Shown here in pieces: positions 58,178 to 64,000 of a stretch of DNA of 64,000 bases. How positions within the stretch are numbered: position 1 is the first letter of the stretch; each line of letters starts with the position of its first letter. A program made the translations under genes and the position numbers. The notes under the pieces are model-generated. The model worked only from the letters and a program-made list of their open reading frames with translations. It made no database searches and was not told where the DNA came from. Source of the stretch: Chiridota heheva (taxonomy: Eukaryota > Echinodermata > Holothuroidea > Apodida > Chiridotidae); NCBI GenBank assembly GCA_020152595.1, contig JAIGNY010001194.1, positions 856,001-920,000 of the forward strand, written 5' to 3'.

Positions 58178-58550
58178 GGTACGACTGGTCTTCTGATTGG
58201 CCTTGTCACCTTATTCTACAGGTACAACTGGTCTTCTGATTGACCCTATCACCTTATTCTACAGATACGACTGGTCTTCTGATTGGCCCTGTGTACGACT
58301 GGTCTTCTGATTGGCCCTGTCACCTTATTCTACATGTATGACTGGTCTTCTGATTGGCCCTGTCACCTTATTCTACAGGTACGACTGGTCTTCTGATTGG
58401 CCCAGTCATCTTATTATACAGGTACGACTGGTCTTCTGATTGGTCCTGCACCTTATTCTACAGGTACGACTGGTCTTCTGATTGGCAGATTGGTCCTGTC
58501 ATCTTATTCTACAGGTACGACTGGTCTTTTGATTGGCCCTGTCACCTTAC
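58178..58550. repeat. ~43-bp tandem repeat, nine units
   Basis: Each unit has ACGACTGGTCTTCTGATTGG and CTTATTCTACAGGT. Units vary in length. Every unit carries an ATTGG (CCAAT) core. Confidence 0.88.
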
Positions 58551-58566
58551 AGAAAATGAAACAAAC

Positions 58567-59237
58567 TTCAAGGGTTAAATCAGTGCATGGTCAAACATAT
58601 CTTATGTGAAAGGACTTTCAAAGAAACAAAATGTATAGATGCATTATATATCCTATTCTGTGCAGGAGTTGTATTTATCTCATTTCACCAGTGTACTTAT
58701 GAGCGTAGCCAGCATTAAAAAAGTGAGGAGGACCGAGCAGGTTCTAGACCACCCACCCCCTCCCCATCCTTCCAAGACGAAGTGTTTAATCAATGTTTTC
58801 GAAAAACAAAAAATATATATAAAACAAAAGAATATCCCAATCTTTAAAAGTATCCTCGAAATATTTCCTCATATTTCTCAAAATTGAAAGTTTGTGTATT
58901 TTGATGATATTGGATATGTCAGGATTCAGGAAAGTAGTAAAACAGAATCCATAGTGAAGTGAATATATCATTTTTAGCACCAGAAGAAATTTTGAAGAAA
59001 AAAATCATGTAGTAAAACAACTTTAACTTGTTGGGAAAGTGAGAATGATGGCGCCGCCAACTTTCTACATCAGACGTCCATACAAGTCATTTTCTACAAG
59101 AGTGAAACTTTAAATCTAAACTTTAATATCTCTTCTAGGAAAGGAGATTTTAAAGTATTTTCTTTACCATTTTATTTCTTTTGAAGACCTCTTTTAGCAA
59201 ACAATGAACTTGAATTACCACAGAACTAATCATTCAA
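58567..59237. mobile_element. diverged copy of MITE family 2
   Basis: The left end AGGGTTAAATCAGTGCATGG then GTCAAACATATCTTATGTGA, and the right end CACAGAACTAATCATTCAA, match family 2 with many changes. The middle differs and is longer. Confidence 0.5.
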
Positions 59238-60201
59238 CAACATAAATGTAGAGAAATTTTCAAACGTGTGTTTTAAAAGTGACTGGCTTAATACGCCTAA
59301 TTCAAAAGTGTGAAGTCATACCAACACTTCCATGGCAAGGTTGATGTATTTCTAGGAAAATAGATTGCTTTCTTTCAAAATGTTTAGAAAGACTATTTTA
59401 ATCATTGAAATGGAGTATATATGACAAATACTTTAAATGAACATGTTCTGCCCATATATTCAAGTACACAATAGTTTCCATTTTTGGCAATATTATTTGA
59501 AATTAAATGTTTCAATATGGGTTTTTTTTCGTATAGCGGTTGCGATTTTAGGGAAGATTTAGGCAGAACATTCCATCCACTCACTAAAGTTCTTGATTCG
59601 ATCAGAGGTATACTAAAATATAAATCTACTATTGACCAAACGGCTATTACTATGCAATCAATATCGTATCGATCTAGTAGCGTATAGATATATCACAAAC
59701 GTACTTCTATCAGCGGAATTAATTACGTCATATCAAACAAAGCTGCATTAATGTCAAAATTTTACCCTTAAAAGGTATATAGTGCGAAATTGGGAATATT
59801 CTTATTTTGAAATCAGTAAAAATTATGATATTGTATGAAGCTTGGTGAGTCTTTCATGAACATAAATTTAATCAATATAACTTCAATGTATCAATGATTA
59901 GTAGATCTGAATTCAAACGCTCACGCACCGCCCCTTCTGTGAGCAATATGCCGCACGTCTCTATTTATGTTATATTATCTACATTGCTTCAACGAAACCT
60001 GGAAACGTCTTTAAATTGTACACAACAAATCTCTTTTGTGTTAGTGCACTAGTTTGTAAACTTTTTTTCTGTCGTGGCCCTCAGGATAAACTTCATGCTC
60101 AAAATCCACCAACTTTTAATTGAGAATTATTTTGTAAATTTTTTTTAATGAAGAGAATATGGACTTTAAATTAAGTGCTGTTTGTTAAAAATTGTATTTA
60201 A
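59238..60201. other. no feature recognised
   Basis: AT-rich intergenic sequence. Confidence 0.45.
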
Positions 60202-60363
60202 AGGCCATCTATCGTGGTTAAAATGTGGCGGCGTACAATTTATTCCAAAGCGATACTGATTGGCCTATCAATGTAAGTGCACGCTGTATCATTGTGTTTC
60301 AACCAATCAAAACACAGGATTTTAATTTTATTTACCTCGTACGTTAGAGGTAACAACTGGCTT
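60202..60363. mobile_element. T2/Kolobok-like MITE, family 3 (inverted)
   Basis: This 162-bp copy lies in the opposite orientation to 44262-44412, with TTAA at 60198-60201 and 60364-60367. CTGATTGGCCTATCAATGTA and AACCAATCAAAACACA are the landmarks. Confidence 0.75.
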
Positions 60364-61424
60364 TTAATGGTTACGACGCTGCAATAAATTTCAGCAATGC
60401 TTATTCAAAAGTTTATGGCGTTGTTTTTATTTGCAAAAATCATGTAAATTGGCAACGTTGAGAAATGCAAACGAAAAGTTTCGGTGCCATCCGATATTTC
60501 AATAGCCACCTCCCAAACGTTATATAAAGAATGGTATCGTTTAGATATTTTTACTGTTTCAGAAACATAATAGAATATATTTTTACACCAAAATAAATAT
60601 TTTTTGGAGAGTCTCAAAGGTGGTGAAGGAGAATGATATTATTTGAAATTTGAAATGAACGAGGATAGTCTAGCCGGAAACTTCAACAGCTAAGTTAAAA
60701 ATTGTTAGCGTGGGTACGTACGCCATGTGCACTTTCCATCTGGTGAAGTAATCTTGCAACCTGAATCTGAATTGGTTACGGTAAAGGTGATGGAAACTTA
60801 TAGTATATCACACATTGCTGTATTCAATGGTGCTTTGCAAACTTACAGGTTTAAGTCGGTAAAAATCCTTCTGGACATGAACCACAACCGAGCGTAACAA
60901 GTATGAGGAAAAACAGTTTAACAAGTTTAGTAGGTTAAGTTTAGCTTTGAATCAGTTTAGACTTGGTGAATGTATATTAATGTCTGGTGGTAAAGCATTT
61001 CAATCTTTTAGTGTTTGAGCAGTTCGGGAAAGAAGGAGTATTTACATTCGTTTTAGCATTGGAAACGTGGAAATTCAGATATCATGATTATTTCTTGTAT
61101 TGATTATTACGTTTGGGATAAGGTTATCATTATCATTGGCGATGATTGTTAAGTTGAACACAGCATATGAAAGCAGGTGTTCTTTCTTCATATTTTTAGC
61201 AGGGGCTTATCCATAATTGATGACGTCTTTATTTATCGTATCTGATCTATTTTATGATAGATTAATTAATACCTACATCACCTTGTTATCTTTCTTTGTT
61301 TTCGTTTTTGGGGAAACTGACTGAGGGCGGTTTCAGATTAGAGGGACAGACTGACAGAGGCGCGTATGAGTTAGAGGCACCCCAGAAAAGGGTTTGCATG
61401 CTTTGTTTTAAAGACAATTTTCTA
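60364..61424. other. no feature recognised
   Basis: AT-rich intergenic sequence without a recognisable repeat or exon. Confidence 0.45.
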
Positions 61425-61515
61425 AAAATAAAGAAAATGAAGAAAATTCCCTGAAATTGAATAAAAATTGCTGTAAATTTAAGGTGAATTCCTAAAAATT
61501 CCCATGATTTTTCCC
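61425..61515 (-). repeat. degenerate AATTTTC/CGGG array, short (reverse)
   Basis: GAAAATTCCCTGAAATTG and AAATTGCTGTAAATTTAAGG are inverted relatives of 53045-53250. Confidence 0.4.
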
Positions 61516-62571
61516 AATTAGCGTGGCCAAAAAAAGACCTATTTTAAAATTGTATTGCTTTAAAATTCATTATGGCTCCCATGCGCGCATGGTCTTGATG
61601 ATAAGAACTTCACTTCCTTATCCAAATTTTTTGTTCGTAGATTCTGGCCCTTGGAAATTTTGGTCCATTTTGAATTTTTTTTTTTTTTTTTTTTAATTAA
61701 AGCCTGAAGCTTTTTATCCAAAAGTGCAGATTTTGGGGTCAATAATGAAGATTTTGGGGCCAAAATAAAAGATGTTTGGTCGAAAATGGAAGTATTTTTG
61801 ATGCAAACTGTAAAAAGTTTGGTCCAAAATTAACGATAGCTCAGTCGATACGTTGCACAAAATGCCACGCATGTGGTTCATTTAGTATTTAAGTTAATAA
61901 TATTTATGGCTTTGACAGAATTTTGGGAGATGAGGGGGAGGCAAAGCCCCCAATAGCCCCTTAGACACGTCACTGCTTTCTTTATTACTATCCATACAAC
62001 AACAAAAATGCCATGACAGCCATTTTTAAACTGTTTTAAGGGTGTTCTTGTAAGTTTACCAGAAGTTTTAGAGATACGGCTAATACCTTTCAGGGTTGCC
62101 ATATTGGCCTATTACCAGCCAAATATGGCAAATTTGGCCGTTTTGAGACATTATTGGTTGACAAATTTTGCTCAGTAATTCGGCCGACTTTGGTTGTTTT
62201 GAATATTTTATGAAACTAAACTTATTCTTTCCTTAATTTCACTCTCAACTCTAAAAATTACATACGTCTGTTGTTAGCATTATTAATATCAGAGCGTTGG
62301 AACTCTGAATATAGCCTACAGTCAAATAATATTTGTTTCCATTTGACTTTGTAAAAACTTTTGTGTGAAGCGAAAACAAATATACATCTTTATCTTGTAT
62401 TTTACAACGTTAGGTACTTAATTCTTTCAATGATTCAGTGATTCCATTGGAAAGTGATTTGGCTGTTGTTTGCCCGATTTGACCGATTTTCAATAGATAT
62501 TTGACTGGTAAACGTGTGGCACCCTGATATCCTTTTTAGTGGAGAGAAAGTAAGCTTTACACGAATATTAA
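61516..62571. other. no gene; probable old repeat ends
   Basis: GGCAAAGCCCCCAATAGCCC and TAGACACGTCACTG near 61940-61975 look like a repeat terminus. Nothing else can be supported. Confidence 0.35.
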
Positions 62572-62734
62572 AGGCCAATTGTCGTCTCTATAACGCGGCG
62601 GGAAATGGATTTCAATTCTTTTGTTTTGATTGGTCGAAACACAATAATACAATAAGCACTTACATCAATAGGCCAATCAGAATCGTTTGGGAATAAAATG
62701 TACGCCGCCACATTTTAATCACGACAGATGGCCT
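62572..62734. mobile_element. T2/Kolobok-like MITE, family 3
   Basis: This 163-bp copy has exact TTAA at 62568-62571 and 62735-62738, and ends AGGCCAATTGTCGTC and GACAGATGGCCT. Same orientation as 44262-44412. Confidence 0.8.
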
Positions 62735-62869
62735 TTAAACTTTGATATTTTTCCCGATTTTTTTGGGTGAAGAGGGCAGCTCATCACACGAATATTGCTT
62801 GTCACAGCACCAACCAGATACCAGCGACGTCACTTGGCAGCTTGGTGCTGCTAGCCTTCGGAAAATAAC

Positions 62870-63430
62870 CTTCCTTTCCGGGAAATTTTTTCCTTTTCGG
62901 GCAGGTTTTTCGATTTTCAGGAAATTTAAGCGAATTTTTTGTGCCAATTTTCGGAGAATTTTCAAAAGCTTTTCTTAATTTCCGGGCTATTTTCTACGAT
63001 CTTTTAGAAATTTTCCTTACTTTTCAAGTAAATGTATTCAATATTCAGGAAATTTCCTTCATTTTTGGGCAGGTTTTTTTTTTTTTTTTTCGCGAATTCT
63101 TTGACCAATTTTGGGGAAATTGTCCTCAATATTAATAAGGGAGCTTTCCTTAATTTTCAGGGCAATGTTGAAACATTTCCTTTACTTCAGGGCAATTATC
63201 TTCAATTTTCAGGAAATTTCTTTCATTTTTCGGACAGGTTTTCGATTTTTAAGAACATCTTAGCGTATTTTGGGCCAATTTCTTGAAATTTTCTTGAATT
63301 TTGGAGAACTTTATTTCATTTCGAGGCAATTTTCTTCCATTTTTGGATAATTTTCTTCAATTCTCGGAACATTTTCTTCCATTTCCGGGCAATACTTCAA
63401 TTTTGGAGAAATTTCCTTTAATTATCGGGA
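62870..63430 (+). repeat. degenerate AATTTTC/CGGG array, longest block
   Basis: About 25 loose units built on GGAAATTTTCTTCAATTTTC. Short open frames at 62742, 62941 and 63032 are by-products. Confidence 0.6.
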
Positions 63431-63639
63431 ATTCTAGCCGAGTCGAGCATGATTCTGACAAATTACTGATCTAAAAAGTACATTTTACAGTTTTACATCC
63501 CTGCCTGACTATAAGATCGCTGTCCAAGTATCAAATTTTCACCGCCATGCCGAATCGGGAGGGCATGACCCAGATGTCTAGCCGAGTTGGGTATGATTCT
63601 GCTCGACTCGCAAAATTGTTTTGCCAATTTTTTTTTAAA

Positions 63640-63715
63640 ATTCTTAATAATAGGGAGCTTACCTTAACTGCTTAATTTCCTTCATTTCTGGGTAATTTTC
63701 GGGAAAATTCTTTAA
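63640..63715 (+). repeat. degenerate AATTTTC/CGGG array, short
   Basis: CTTAATTTCCTTCATTTCTG and GGTAATTTTCGGGAAAATTC belong to the same family. A G-run follows at 63737-63772. Confidence 0.45.
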
Positions 63716-63880
63716 TGATTTTGCCCGACTATAAGATGGGTTTGGGAGAGGGGTGGGGGCGGGGGGGGGGGTGCCGCTCACCCCACCTCTATCCGCAGAC
63801 CCGTATTAAAACAGGCCTGTAAGGAGGAATACTGGTCTGCTGTTGGGATAAATTTCCGATCGATAAATTTCATGCCTCCG

Positions 63881-63895
63881 AGAGAGAGAGAGAGA
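63881..63895. repeat. (GA)n microsatellite
   Basis: Seven to eight GA units. Confidence 0.85.
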
Positions 63896-64000
63896 GTTAA
63901 ACACACAATTACAATAACGGGGTCGTCGCCTGCGTATTCGGTTTTGATAGTACAAATGCTATCACGAAACGCTTAATACGACCCGGACGAGAACACAGGT

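Noticed and set aside
58178..58550. 43-bp repeats as a possible CRISPR or satellite RNA.
   Set aside because: Repeats are head-to-tail without spacers. A simple tandem array explains them.
1..64000. A novel multi-gene system (defence, biosynthetic or similar).
   Set aside because: Only one host gene end is supported. The rest is transposons, satellites and plain intergenic DNA.

Overview
The window is animal (metazoan) nuclear DNA: AT-rich and gene-poor, with GT-AG introns and many decayed transposons. The only real gene recognised is the 3' end of TTC28 (tetratricopeptide repeat protein 28) on the + strand, in three exons: 21516-21627, 22584-22691 and 29500-31889 (TGA stop at 31887). The residues match my recollection of vertebrate TTC28 just after its CHAT-like region, but the protein is clearly not vertebrate. 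The repeats (T2/Kolobok-like MITEs with TTAAAGG ends, RNase H-bearing LINEs, CR1-like and RTE-like LINEs, tRNA-headed SINEs) suit a marine invertebrate deuterostome. An echinoderm is my best guess, but the sequence alone does not prove it.

Layout. 1-21515 is intron or upstream sequence in which I find no earlier TTC28 exon. It holds sense-oriented LINE 3' ends, a minus-strand CR1-like fragment, two T2-like MITE families, a tRNA-headed SINE, a 1.9-kb purine-rich minisatellite (14038-15990), a 404-bp duplication and a 143-bp tandem array. A decayed THAP domain lies on the minus strand (21070-21328), just before the first exon. The two introns hold a SINE, a 99-bp duplication, a repeat family with hairpin starts, a nested RNase H LINE and a CR1-like fragment that ends about 200 bp before the last exon.

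31890 to about 41 kb is probable 3' UTR or 3' flank. It has several candidate polyadenylation signals, the best at 40984, a LINE fragment, a MITE and two stem-loops. 41-64 kb is intergenic and repeat-dominated. It holds two copies of a 0.48-kb MITE with exact 5-bp target duplications, a fold-back element with tandem-repeat arms, an RTE-like reverse transcriptase relic with long flanking repeats, three copies of a ~160-bp MITE, an 11-bp array and a 43-bp array.

No operon, CRISPR array, rRNA or authentic tRNA gene is present. Most long open frames come from the periodic satellites. The strongest leads are the four MITE families that share one terminus, the fold-back element, and the orientation bias and nesting of the LINEs around TTC28.
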